Shown piece after piece: positions 24,384-33,150 of a DNA stretch of 64,000 nucleotides. Source of the stretch: Salinispirillum sp049115955 (lineage in GTDB: Bacteria; Pseudomonadota; Gammaproteobacteria; Pseudomonadales; Natronospirillaceae); the NCBI GenBank assembly GCA_049115955.1, contig JAGDZJ010000014.1:1-64000 (forward strand), given 5' to 3'. The notes under the pieces are model-generated. The model saw only the letters and a program-made list of their open reading frames with translations, ran no database searches and had not been told where the DNA came from. A program made the position numbers and the translations under genes. Each line of letters starts with the position of its first letter. The first letter of the stretch is position 1.

Positions 24384-25778
24384 ATGTCTCCTGCTCAAGC
24401 CTTACATCGTCGCCCGGTCCTGCGTGAAGTTTGGGGTTTGGCTTTACCTGTTGCTGTGCAATCAGCACTGGTGTCCGCGTTAGGCATGGCCGACGTATTA
24501 ATGGTCAGTGGGCTCGGCGCCGAAGCCATCGCTGCAGTGGGACTCGGTAGCAAGATCAACTTCGTGTTTATCCTGCTAATGGCTGCTCTGGGCACTGGCT
24601 GCAGCATACTGGTCGCCCAATACTTTGGTGCCAAACGACATGATCGCGTGCGCCACACATTGGCTCTAAGTTTAATGGCCGGCACCCTCTTTATGCTGCC
24701 CATCACGCTGATGGTATGGTTCAACGCTGAAAACCTCATATTGTTGGGTACAGATAATTCACAGGTAGTAGCCCAAGGCGCTCAATACTTGGCGATCACC
24801 GCCTTGACGCTGTGGCTCACGCAATTAGTCATCGTCTACGAAGCGGCGCTGCGCGCTACCGGCGACAGTAAAACGCCGCTGTACTACGCCACGCTTACTA
24901 TTGTGCTCAACATTGCACTGAATTTCTGGCTGATCAACGGCGGACTCGGCGTACCCGCCATGGGTGTTGCGGGGGCAGCGCTGGCAACTCTGCTGGCGCG
25001 TATTTTTCAGGTAATTTGGATGCTGCGCGGCATGCAGCGCCAAGGTAACCTGCTGCGGTTGGAGCGCGTACACTTTATAGAAGCCGCCACACGAAAACTG
25101 GTAACGCGCTATTGGACTCTAAGCTGGCCGCTACTGGTTAACTTTACGCTGTGGTCGATTGGCTCATTGACCTATCACTTGATTGCCGGCCGACTGGGCA
25201 CAACACCGCTCGCCGTTATGAGCCTGCTCAGCCCGATAGAAAGCATGTACCACAGTTTCTTTTTTGGCATCACCAATGCCTGCTCGATCATGATTGGTCA
25301 ACGCTTGGGGCGCGGTCAGTTTGACGACGCGCGTGCGTTGGCCAAGGGCTTTATGCTCTATGCTCCTATGGGCTCGTTTGGTTTTGGGCTTGTTCTACTG
25401 GCAGCGTCGCCGTTTTTCCTTCCGCTAATAGGCAATTTGGACGCTGAAACACTGCACCAAACGCAGTTGGCCTTTGCCATTATGTGCCTCGGCTTTTGGC
25501 TGAAAGTGTTCAACATGGTGTCAATTCAGGGGATTCTGCGCTCGGGCGGCGACGCTAAATTTTGCCTGTACTTAGACATGTCGGCCCTGTGGTTTGTCGG
25601 GCTGCCGTTAACGCTCGCAGCCGCATTTTGGTGGCAACTGCCGTTTACCTGGGTGTACGCCATGATTCTAGCCGAAGAAGGCGCAAAGGCCATCGGCAAC
25701 ATTTGGCGCGTCGGCAAACGTAAATGGCTACGCAACCTGACCGAAGGCGACACCGAGCCGACTGTACTAACTACCTAG
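24384..25778 (+). CDS. MATE-family multidrug efflux transporter
   Basis: This 464-residue protein has about twelve membrane helices and the MATE pseudo-repeat: LPVAVQSALVSALGMADVLMVSGLGAEAIAAVGLGSKI at the start and WPLLVNFTLWSIGSLTYHLIAGRLGTTPLAVMSLLSPIE in the second half. It probably exports cationic drugs or metabolites using Na+ or H+. I chose the ATG at 24384 (AGGA 9 bp upstream), because the upstream in-frame stretch is not hydrophobic and overlaps the divergent araC gene. Its 3' end overlaps the convergent EamA gene by 12 bp. Confidence 0.92.
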   Translation: MSPAQALHRRPVLREVWGLALPVAVQSALVSALGMADVLMVSGLGAEAIAAVGLGSKINFVFILLMAALGTGCSILVAQYFGAKRHDRVRHTLALSLMAGTLFMLPITLMVWFNAENLILLGTDNSQVVAQGAQYLAITALTLWLTQLVIVYEAALRATGDSKTPLYYATLTIVLNIALNFWLINGGLGVPAMGVAGAALATLLARIFQVIWMLRGMQRQGNLLRLERVHFIEAATRKLVTRYWTLSWPLLVNFTLWSIGSLTYHLIAGRLGTTPLAVMSLLSPIESMYHSFFFGITNACSIMIGQRLGRGQFDDARALAKGFMLYAPMGSFGFGLVLLAASPFFLPLIGNLDAETLHQTQLAFAIMCLGFWLKVFNMVSIQGILRSGGDAKFCLYLDMSALWFVGLPLTLAAAFWWQLPFTWVYAMILAEEGAKAIGNIWRVGKRKWLRNLTEGDTEPTVLTT

Positions 25779-26726
25779 GGTATCGGGTTCCGATTCGTGG
25801 GCGGGAATCTCCAGCGTCACTGTGTGGCTGGCCGAGCGTTGGGCGAGATAGGCACCCAATACCACGATACAGGCGCCGACAATCTGTACTCCGTTGAGCG
25901 CCTGACCCAGCATGATCCACGCCAGTAATATTGCGGTAACGACTTCTAAATAGGCTACGCCACCAGCGACGGGCGGCGACAAACGGCGAATGGCCGCCAC
26001 GCCTGCCACGTAGGCTAAGGCGGTGGAGATCACGCCCAACCAGACTACCGACACCATAGCGGAAGTCGATACACCCGCAAGCACAATTTGCCCACCCAGC
26101 AAGTGCCATGGCAGTGTCCACGGCTGCGCCACCATCGTCATGACAACGAACGCCACGATGCCGCCTAAGGCAATGAGCGCCAACGGTGGTGTATCGTCTT
26201 TGGCGGCATCAGACAGCAGAAAGAAACCTGCCTGACACGCGGCCGCACCCGCTGCTAACATCAAACCAATAGGGTCTAGCGCGAGGCCATTCCAGACTTC
26301 CAGCAATGCCCCCAACCCCAGTACCGCCAACACCACCCCTAAGGCGGCCGAACGCGCGACGGGCTGCTTGCGCACCAGCAACACCCACAACAACACCAGT
26401 ATTGGTCCAAGAAATTCAATCAGTAAGGCGATACCCACGGGAATACGCGCTACAGATGCAAAGTAAAAAGCCTGCACACCAGCAATGGGAAACACACCGT
26501 AGGCCAACAGAAGCCGCCATTGCCGCGCAAACAGGTACCTAAAATGCCACGCCACCGGCGATAGGACCACCACCATCCCCAACAAGCGCAACCACGTAAC
26601 GTGCAATGGATCGATACCAATGTCCATGAGCGGTCGCGCAAACGGGCCTGAACCACCAAAAGCCAGAGCCGATAAAAGTGCAAACAGTAGCCCTGCCGTT
26701 TTGGGGCTGACATTCATCTGAGTCAC
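25767..26726 (-). CDS. EamA/DMT-family transporter, RhtA-like
   Basis: Ten membrane helices in two EamA repeats are visible, with GGSGPFARPLMDIGIDPLHVTWLRLLGMVVVL in the first and ISTALAYVAGVAAIRRLSPPVAGGVAYLEVVTAILLAWIMLGQ in the second, closest in look to RhtA-type exporters of amino acids such as threonine or homoserine. A GTG at 26726 has AGGA 6-7 bp upstream and is my preferred start (319 residues); the ATG three codons later is the alternative. It diverges from copA, whose operator lies about 75 bp away. Confidence 0.85.
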   Translation of the reverse strand: MTQMNVSPKTAGLLFALLSALAFGGSGPFARPLMDIGIDPLHVTWLRLLGMVVVLSPVAWHFRYLFARQWRLLLAYGVFPIAGVQAFYFASVARIPVGIALLIEFLGPILVLLWVLLVRKQPVARSAALGVVLAVLGLGALLEVWNGLALDPIGLMLAAGAAACQAGFFLLSDAAKDDTPPLALIALGGIVAFVVMTMVAQPWTLPWHLLGGQIVLAGVSTSAMVSVVWLGVISTALAYVAGVAAIRRLSPPVAGGVAYLEVVTAILLAWIMLGQALNGVQIVGACIVVLGAYLAQRSASHTVTLEIPAHESEPDTLGS

Positions 26727-26796
26727 AGAGATTCCTAACCAACAAAAATAAGGGTCGAACATTTACAGAAAGTACCCACAAAGTAAAGTTGAGCGC

Positions 26797-26827
26797 TTGA
26801 CCTTACCCTAACTAGAAGGTGCACACT
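26797..26827 (+). promoter_or_regulatory. CueR-type copper-responsive promoter of copA
   Basis: TTGACC (26797-26802) begins an inverted repeat with arms ACCTT (26800-26804) and AAGGT (26816-26820), with CCCTAACTAG-like centre, matching CueR operators of copA genes. The predicted -10 CACACT (26822-26827) lies 19 bp from the -35, the lengthened spacing characteristic of MerR-family activated promoters. No cueR gene is in the window. Confidence 0.8.
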
Positions 26828-26866
26828 GGTCATCACATTGAGAAAACCCTACAGGAGTCACTTGCC

Positions 26867-29134
26867 ATGACCATGCCGACCAAACATTCCTTATCCATTG
26901 AAGGCATGAGCTGCGCGTCCTGCGTAGGCCGTGTTGAGAAAGCGTTGGCTGCCGTACCGGGCGTACAAGAAGCACAGGTTAACCTAGCGACAGAGCGTGC
27001 CACACTCACGATGGCCGACAACACTGTCTCCGTAGACACCTTGATAGCCGCGGTAAAACAAGCAGGTTATAAAGCCGACGCTGTGCCTGAAACGCCGACC
27101 GTAGATGACTCGCGCGATGAAGCGCGCCATGTCGAACAACATCAACTGGCGAAAGCACTCTGGCTATCGGCCGCGTTGACCTTACCGATCTTTGTGTTGG
27201 ACATGGGTGGCCATTTTATTAATGCGTTCCATCATTGGCAGGTGAGCACCCTAGGGCAACAGAATCTGTTCTATCTGTTCTTTGTCTTAGCCAGCATCGT
27301 GCAGTTTGGCCCCGGTTGGCGTTTCTACGTGAAAGGCGTTCCGGCATTATTACGCGCCGCACCCGATATGAACTCCTTGGTCGTGCTCGGCACGTCAGCC
27401 GCCTGGGGCTATTCTGTAGTGGCAACTTTTCTGCCCAGCGTCCTGCCCGCTGGCACAGTGCACGTCTATTTCGAAGCCTCGGCCGTCATCATTACTTTGA
27501 TACTGCTCGGCCGCTACTTGGAAGCCAGTGCCAAAGGCCGCACCAACCAAGCCATTAAGCGTCTACTAGGTCTGCAGGCGAAAACTGCACGCGTATTACG
27601 CGATGGCGAACCCGTTGATGTACCCGTAAAGGACGTGGTGAGTGGAGATGTCATTCAAGTACGCCCGGGCGAGAAGATTCCGGTCGACGGACGAGTTGAA
27701 AGCGGCGAGTCTTACGTTGATGAATCCATGATCACGGGTGAAGCCATTCCGGTGGCCAAACGGGCCGGAGATCAGCTCGTCGGAGCCACCATCAACAAAG
27801 CCGGCAGCTTGACGTTTGTTGCCACGACGGTGGGCTCTGCCAGCGTGTTGGCGCAGATTATTCGCATGGTAGAAGACGCCCAAGGCTCAAAGCTGCCTAT
27901 TCAAGCGTTGGTCGACCGTGTCACCAACGTCTTTGTACCCATTGTGATGGCGCTGGCCTTGCTCACTTTTGCGGTCTGGTTGTTGTTCGGTCCGGCTCCC
28001 GCGATGACCTTAGCACTGGTGAACGCGGTTGCGGTGCTTATCATCGCTTGCCCGTGCGCCATGGGCTTGGCGACGCCGACCTCCATCATGGTCGGTACTG
28101 GCAAGGCCGCCCAAATGGGCGTGTTGTTTCGTCGTGGTGAAGCGCTGCAAACACTGCGTGATACCACATGGATTGCGTTGGACAAGACCGGCACGCTCAC
28201 CAAAGGCCATCCGGAGCTGACGGATTTGGTGATGTCTCACGGCGCGAACGAAGATGAAACACTCGCACTCATTGCTGCGGTGGAAAGCGCGTCCGAACAC
28301 CCCATCGCGAGCGCCATCGTATCTGCGGCTCAGGCGCGCAATTTAACCCTGCCTACCGCCAAAAAGTTTGCCTCACACGCAGGTTACGGTGTATCGGCGG
28401 AAGTGAACGGTCAGGTGGTTCAGGTCGGGGCTGATCGCTACATGACGCAACTGGGGCTCTCCGTGGACGAGTTTTCCGCTACCGCTGCCCGTCTCGCAGA
28501 CGAAGGAAAAACGCCCTTATACGCCGCGGTGGGTGGTCAGTTGGTGGCAATTGTCGCCGTGGCCGACCCGATTAAGGAATCCTCTGTTGAAGCCATTCAA
28601 GCGTTTCATCGGGCTGGGCTGGGCGTCACCATGATTACCGGCGATAACCAGCGCACCGCCGACGCCATTGCACGACAGTTGGGCATCGATAAAGTGGTGG
28701 CGGAAGTACTGCCCGGCGGCAAGGTAGAGGCTTTAAAAGCACTGCAAGAAGAGGGACATACGGTCGGGTTTGTCGGCGATGGCATCAACGACGCACCGGC
28801 TCTTGCACAGGCTGATGTCGGAATTGCTATCGGCACGGGCACTGACATCGCCATCGAAGCGGCGGATGTGGTGTTGATGTCGGGTGATCTGCGCAATACC
28901 GCTAACGCCATTGCGCTGTCACGGGCGACCATTCGCAACATCAAACAAAACCTGTTTTGGGCGTTTGCCTACAACAGTGTATTGATTCCGGTCGCCGCCG
29001 GCGTGCTGTACCCGGCAACCGGCATTTTGCTGTCACCGGTCTTCGCGGCAGCCGCCATGGCGGCGTCCAGCGTGTGTGTAATCACTAACGCCCTGCGCCT
29101 GCGGCGCTTTAAAGCACCGCTGACAGCGAGTTAA
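26867..29134 (+). CDS. copA: Copper-exporting P1B-type ATPase (CopA)
   Basis: This 755-residue protein has one N-terminal heavy-metal-associated domain (GMSCASC, Cys16 and Cys19), membrane helices, the intramembrane CPC motif (IIACPCAMGLATPTS, near residue 392), the phosphorylated Asp in DKTGTLT (near 438), an HP motif (SEHPIASAI), TGDNQ and GDGINDAPAL. CPC with this hinge sequence indicates Cu(I) export. It has one HMA domain where E. coli CopA has two. The ATG at 26867 follows AGGAG by 9 bp. The CueR-type operator upstream gives independent support. Confidence 0.97.
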   Translation: MTMPTKHSLSIEGMSCASCVGRVEKALAAVPGVQEAQVNLATERATLTMADNTVSVDTLIAAVKQAGYKADAVPETPTVDDSRDEARHVEQHQLAKALWLSAALTLPIFVLDMGGHFINAFHHWQVSTLGQQNLFYLFFVLASIVQFGPGWRFYVKGVPALLRAAPDMNSLVVLGTSAAWGYSVVATFLPSVLPAGTVHVYFEASAVIITLILLGRYLEASAKGRTNQAIKRLLGLQAKTARVLRDGEPVDVPVKDVVSGDVIQVRPGEKIPVDGRVESGESYVDESMITGEAIPVAKRAGDQLVGATINKAGSLTFVATTVGSASVLAQIIRMVEDAQGSKLPIQALVDRVTNVFVPIVMALALLTFAVWLLFGPAPAMTLALVNAVAVLIIACPCAMGLATPTSIMVGTGKAAQMGVLFRRGEALQTLRDTTWIALDKTGTLTKGHPELTDLVMSHGANEDETLALIAAVESASEHPIASAIVSAAQARNLTLPTAKKFASHAGYGVSAEVNGQVVQVGADRYMTQLGLSVDEFSATAARLADEGKTPLYAAVGGQLVAIVAVADPIKESSVEAIQAFHRAGLGVTMITGDNQRTADAIARQLGIDKVVAEVLPGGKVEALKALQEEGHTVGFVGDGINDAPALAQADVGIAIGTGTDIAIEAADVVLMSGDLRNTANAIALSRATIRNIKQNLFWAFAYNSVLIPVAAGVLYPATGILLSPVFAAAAMAASSVCVITNALRLRRFKAPLTAS

Positions 29135-29140
29135 GGCACG

Positions 29141-30994
29141 CTATTGCGTCGCGACCCAGAGCTCAGTAGCAGTTGCTGCCAACGGCAATACCAAGTTGCC
29201 AGCAGCATCTGCTTGCACAATTTGCCCGGTTTCAATGTTGCACCAGTGCTGGGCTGGAGCACCACTGATAAGGCGCACGTTGGTGGCTTGGCGCACGGCC
29301 GTATCCGCTCGGTTGACGGACGCCAGTACCGAAGTGTCCTTTAACACGCGGGCAAACACCCATTGGTCGCCTTCGGCGTGTAAATCCACCACCGCACCGT
29401 CGCGCAACGCGGGTAGCTCTTTGCGCCAGCGAATAGCTTGTTGAAAGCGATGCAATAAGTCGTCGTTCCATTGTTTGCTGTCCCACGGGAAAGGCGCGCG
29501 GCAATGCGGGTCTTCCCCTCCCTGCAATCCCACTTCGTCACCATAATAAATGCACGGCACGCCCAGATACGCCATTTGCAGGCGCACCGCCATGACCAGC
29601 CGAGCTTGGTCACCACCCAGCAGCGTTAACATGCGTGGCGTGTCATGGCTATCAAGTTGGTTGAACTGTGTTTTGGCGATGTTGAACGGTATTTTGGCAC
29701 GTGCTTCACGCATCCAAGAAGCCATCTCGTCGGCGTCGATACTGGCCTGGTGGCGCGCAATGTCGTGCCCGGCCAAGAACATCCACACCGGCTGCAGAAA
29801 GCCGTAGTAGTTCATGGCGCCATCTTCTTGGTCACCCTGTAACCACTGTGTGGCTTCAAAGAAGTGCTCGCCCAGCAAATAGGCGTCGGTGTTCTCTTCT
29901 TTTAATACGCGCCGCATGGCCCGCACGTGTTTGTCGTTGTTGGCTGCGCCCTTGCCTTCACCCAACATATGAATAACATCAAGACGCCAGCCATCAATGC
30001 TGTAGGGCGGTCGCAACCAATGGCGCAACACCGAATTATCGGCCTGATAGAATACGTCAACGACCTCCGGGTTGGCATAGTCCACCACTGGCAAGCTCTT
30101 ATGCCCTTTCCAACTGACGTAGTCACCTTCGGCATCCAGAAAGTAATCGACATACGGCTTTTCACCGGCCTGGGCGCGTATAAACCAGTCGTGACGAATC
30201 GACGTGTGGTTTAAAACGCCGTCCAACATCAGTTTCATACCGCGCTTGTCGGTTTCCTCACGCAAGTCCACCAGCGCCGAATTGCCCCCAAGGTGGGGGT
30301 CAACATGGAAATAGTCTATGGTGTCGTACTTGTGGTTGGAGTCGGAACGAAAGACCGGATTAAGGTAGATACTGGTTACACCTAAGGTGTTTTGTAAGTA
30401 CTCCAACGACTGGCAGACACCGGGTAAATCTCCGTTGAAAAACTCGCTGGGGCCATGCTCCCCGCTGGGCAGCTCGTGCCATTCCCGCGCTTTAACAGGG
30501 CGTCCACCGAGGTATTCATATTCTTCGTCCTGTACGTTCAACGAAGCGTCGCCGTTGCGAAAACGATCCGGGAACACCTGATAGAAAATCTGTTCACTCA
30601 CCCATTCTGGTGGCGCTTCGTGGGCGTGCTTGAAATGCACTTCGCGCGCCGGCATACGCGAATGTTCACCGTCGGCAGATAACCACAGCATGCGATCCGC
30701 AAGTTGAATTTTAAAGACGTAGGCGGTATGCGGGCGCACATGATCCAGCGGTATGAGGGCGTTGCAATACCGCCAGCCGTCGATCACTTCACCAACGGCC
30801 ATCGCACTCAGGTGCTCTTCATTGTCTGGGTCTGTACGCACCCACACGTGAGTGATGGATTCTTCCGCCAGTACCTTGAGGGTCAGGGCAATGCCTTGCG
30901 CAGTAACATCGAGATAGCCCGGTATGGCCGCATGAAATACAGATGGGAGAGAAGCGGGCTTGGGAAAAACGGTATTGAGATCAGGGGTCGCCAC
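29141..30994 (-). CDS. malZ: Maltodextrin glucosidase / neopullulanase-type GH13 enzyme
   Basis: The protein aligns along its length with E. coli MalZ (605 residues; here 617). It has an N-terminal beta domain, then the GH13 barrel: QIFYQVFPDRFRNGD, YLNPVF, region I DGVLNHT, the nucleophile region WRLDVIHMLGEG, the acid/base LLGEHFFE and region IV DSHDTPR, then CIYYGDEVGL. MalZ releases glucose from maltodextrins in the cytoplasm; cyclomaltodextrinase activity is possible in this subfamily. The start is a GTG with AAGG 8 bp upstream. No other maltose genes are adjacent; its stop is 7 bp from the convergent copA. Confidence 0.9.
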   Translation of the reverse strand: MATPDLNTVFPKPASLPSVFHAAIPGYLDVTAQGIALTLKVLAEESITHVWVRTDPDNEEHLSAMAVGEVIDGWRYCNALIPLDHVRPHTAYVFKIQLADRMLWLSADGEHSRMPAREVHFKHAHEAPPEWVSEQIFYQVFPDRFRNGDASLNVQDEEYEYLGGRPVKAREWHELPSGEHGPSEFFNGDLPGVCQSLEYLQNTLGVTSIYLNPVFRSDSNHKYDTIDYFHVDPHLGGNSALVDLREETDKRGMKLMLDGVLNHTSIRHDWFIRAQAGEKPYVDYFLDAEGDYVSWKGHKSLPVVDYANPEVVDVFYQADNSVLRHWLRPPYSIDGWRLDVIHMLGEGKGAANNDKHVRAMRRVLKEENTDAYLLGEHFFEATQWLQGDQEDGAMNYYGFLQPVWMFLAGHDIARHQASIDADEMASWMREARAKIPFNIAKTQFNQLDSHDTPRMLTLLGGDQARLVMAVRLQMAYLGVPCIYYGDEVGLQGGEDPHCRAPFPWDSKQWNDDLLHRFQQAIRWRKELPALRDGAVVDLHAEGDQWVFARVLKDTSVLASVNRADTAVRQATNVRLISGAPAQHWCNIETGQIVQADAAGNLVLPLAATATELWVATQ

Positions 30995-31072
30995 GGTATT
31001 AACCTTATCTTTATTGAGCAGACAGGTTACCCAAGTGGTCAGGCTAGGTTCAGTTTGAATTTATCACGTTGC

Positions 31073-31086
31073 GGTTGATATCAACC
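31073..31086. promoter_or_regulatory. 14-bp perfect palindrome upstream of malZ
   Basis: GGTTGATATCAACC is fully symmetric. It lies about 80 bp upstream of the malZ start and 4 bp from the hisD terminator hairpins, so it could be an operator for a malZ regulator or a third stem of the terminator array. I cannot assign a binding protein. Confidence 0.4.
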
Positions 31087-31089
31087 CGA

Positions 31090-31128
31090 GGGGGTGAAAG
31101 TACACCCCCGGGCTGAGTTTCTCAGCCC
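31090..31128 (-). terminator. Tandem hairpins terminating hisD
   Basis: Two adjacent perfect stems lie directly after the hisD stop: GGGCTGAG/CTCAGCCC (31110-31117 and 31121-31128, 3-base loop) and GGGGGTG/CACCCCC (31090-31096 and 31103-31109, 6-base loop). They are very GC-rich and have no proper T run, so Rho-assisted or bidirectional blocking is likely. Confidence 0.65.
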
Positions 31129-31131
31129 CTG

Positions 31132-32448
31132 CTACGACTTTACGCGCATTTCTGCACTGCGCGCATGGGCCGTAAGCAGTTCGCCGCGCGCCAGAGGCCC
31201 GGCGGACTCGCCAAGTTCCGACGCACTGTCTGGCGTACAATAGATGATGGACGACTTCTTCTGAAAATCATACACACCCAAGGGTGAACTGAAGCGCGCG
31301 GTACCAGAGGTTGGCAAGACATGATTTGGCCCTGCAACATAATCACCCAATGCTTCCGAGGTATGCCGTCCCATAAAGATGGCGCCGGCATGACGGATGC
31401 TGTCGAGGTACTGTTCGGGGTTTTCGACGCTCAATTCCAAATGCTCTGGCGCAATACGATTGACCAGGCTGATGGCTTCCTGCAGATCACGCACCTTAAT
31501 CAACGCGCCACGCTCGGCCAACGATTTTCGTGCTATGGCTTCGCGTTCCAACGTCGGCAATAGCCGTTCTATCGCTGCCTCAACCTTATCCAGATACTCG
31601 GCATCCGGGCACAAGAGAATGGATTGCGCATCGGCGTCGTGCTCCGCCTGCGAGAACATATCCATGGCAATCCAGTCGGGATCCGTCTGACCATCGCAGA
31701 CCACCAATATTTCAGATGGTCCTGCCACCATATCAATACCGACCTGCCCAAACACGTGCCGTTTAGCGGTGGCCACATAGATGTTTCCGGGGCCGACCAC
31801 TTTATCGACCGCTGGCACGGTTTCCGTGCCAAATGCCAAAGCCGCTATGGCTTGTGCGCCACCCATGGTGAAGACTTGATCCACCCCGGACAGCCACGCG
31901 GCTGCCAAGACGAAATCGGACACTTCACCGTCGGGCGTCGGGTGCGCCATAATCACTTCTGGCACGCCCGCGACCTTCGCGGTTACCGCCGTCATCACCA
32001 CAGAGCTGGCCAGCGGTGCTAAACCGCCCGGCACATAGACGCCAACGCGATCCAACGGCGTAATGCGTTGCCCCAACACTGTACCGCTGGCATCGGTGTA
32101 CTGCCAAGATTCCTGCTTCTGGTGCTCATGGTAAGCTCGCACGCGCTCCACCGAAATCTCCAACGCCTGCTGCAGTTTAGGCGCTAAGCGCTTGTACGCG
32201 GCCTCCAACTCCGGCCGCTCAATACGCAACTCACTCATCTGTTCGAAGCTGGTGCGATCAAAGCGATTGGTGTATTCGATCACGGCCGCATCGCCCCGCT
32301 TCCGCACGTCCGCAATCACCTTCACCACGGTGTCATTGACTTGGGCATCGGAAACACCATCCCATGCCAGCAAGGCATCCAGTGCCGAGTTGAAGCCGTC
32401 ATCAACTGAGCTTAAGCGACGAATAAGAGAAGTATGTTCATTAGCCAC
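31132..32448 (-). CDS. hisD: Histidinol dehydrogenase
   Basis: HisD oxidises L-histidinol to histidine in two NAD-dependent, zinc-dependent steps. Family features include GVYVPGGLAPLASSVVMTAVTAKVAGV, GPGNIYVATAKR, the SEHD-like QAEHDADAQ zinc region and the catalytic IAPEHLEL. Length 438 is normal. The GTG start overlaps the last 8 bp of hisG, so the two are translationally coupled. In Pseudomonas hisC follows; here tandem hairpins and malZ take that place. Confidence 0.96.
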   Translation of the reverse strand: MANEHTSLIRRLSSVDDGFNSALDALLAWDGVSDAQVNDTVVKVIADVRKRGDAAVIEYTNRFDRTSFEQMSELRIERPELEAAYKRLAPKLQQALEISVERVRAYHEHQKQESWQYTDASGTVLGQRITPLDRVGVYVPGGLAPLASSVVMTAVTAKVAGVPEVIMAHPTPDGEVSDFVLAAAWLSGVDQVFTMGGAQAIAALAFGTETVPAVDKVVGPGNIYVATAKRHVFGQVGIDMVAGPSEILVVCDGQTDPDWIAMDMFSQAEHDADAQSILLCPDAEYLDKVEAAIERLLPTLEREAIARKSLAERGALIKVRDLQEAISLVNRIAPEHLELSVENPEQYLDSIRHAGAIFMGRHTSEALGDYVAGPNHVLPTSGTARFSSPLGVYDFQKKSSIIYCTPDSASELGESAGPLARGELLTAHARSAEMRVKS

Positions 32449-33076
32449 GCTTTTGTACCGCCTGTTCTAGCTGTTCAACTATGGGCATGATTTGATCCGC
32501 CTTGGTTTTATAAGCCGCACGCGACACCACCAACCGGGTGGAAATATCCGCCATGTGTTCGCGCGGCTCTAAGCCGTTGGCCAGCAAGGTGTTGCCCGTA
32601 TCGACAATATCCACGATGCAATCGGCCAAATTCATGATGGGCGCAAGTTCCATACCGCCGTACAACTTGATGATGTCGACTTGGCGGCCTTGCTCGGCAA
32701 AGTATCGCTTGGCCACTTGCACAAACTTGGTCGCTACGCGCAAACGCCCCTCGGGCATCACGGCGCCTTTTATCGCGGCGGTCATTAACCGACAGCGTGC
32801 GATGTTGAGATCGACCAGCTCGTACATTTCTTGCCCGCCGTGCTCCATGAGTACGTCCTTTCCGGACACCCCAAGATCGGCGACACCATACTCTACATAG
32901 GTGGGTACGTCTGAAGCACGAATCACGATCAGTCGCACATTAGGCTGCGTGGTTTCAAAAATCAGTTTGCGACTGGTGTGGATGTCCTCCAGCGGCGCAA
33001 TACCCGCGGCGGCAAACAAAGGAAGGGTTTCGTCGAGAATGCGACCCTTTGATAACGCTATCGTAATCGGTGACAT
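32441..33076 (-). CDS. hisG: ATP phosphoribosyltransferase, short form (HisG)
   Basis: HisG catalyses the first committed step of histidine synthesis, condensing ATP with PRPP. ITIALSKGRILDETLPL and the signature ELAPIMNLADCIVDIVDTGNTLLANGL identify it. At 211 residues it is the short form, lacking the C-terminal allosteric domain; such enzymes need the regulatory partner HisZ, which is not in this window. It lies downstream of murA by 74 bp and upstream of hisD with overlap, the pseudomonad order. Confidence 0.96.
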   Translation of the reverse strand: MSPITIALSKGRILDETLPLFAAAGIAPLEDIHTSRKLIFETTQPNVRLIVIRASDVPTYVEYGVADLGVSGKDVLMEHGGQEMYELVDLNIARCRLMTAAIKGAVMPEGRLRVATKFVQVAKRYFAEQGRQVDIIKLYGGMELAPIMNLADCIVDIVDTGNTLLANGLEPREHMADISTRLVVSRAAYKTKADQIMPIVEQLEQAVQKRG

Positions 33077-33150
33077 TATTTTGATGACTCTTGCATGCTG
33101 ATCGTCGGCCCGGAGGCCTGACGCTCAGTCGTTCCTGTTTAGCAGGATGA

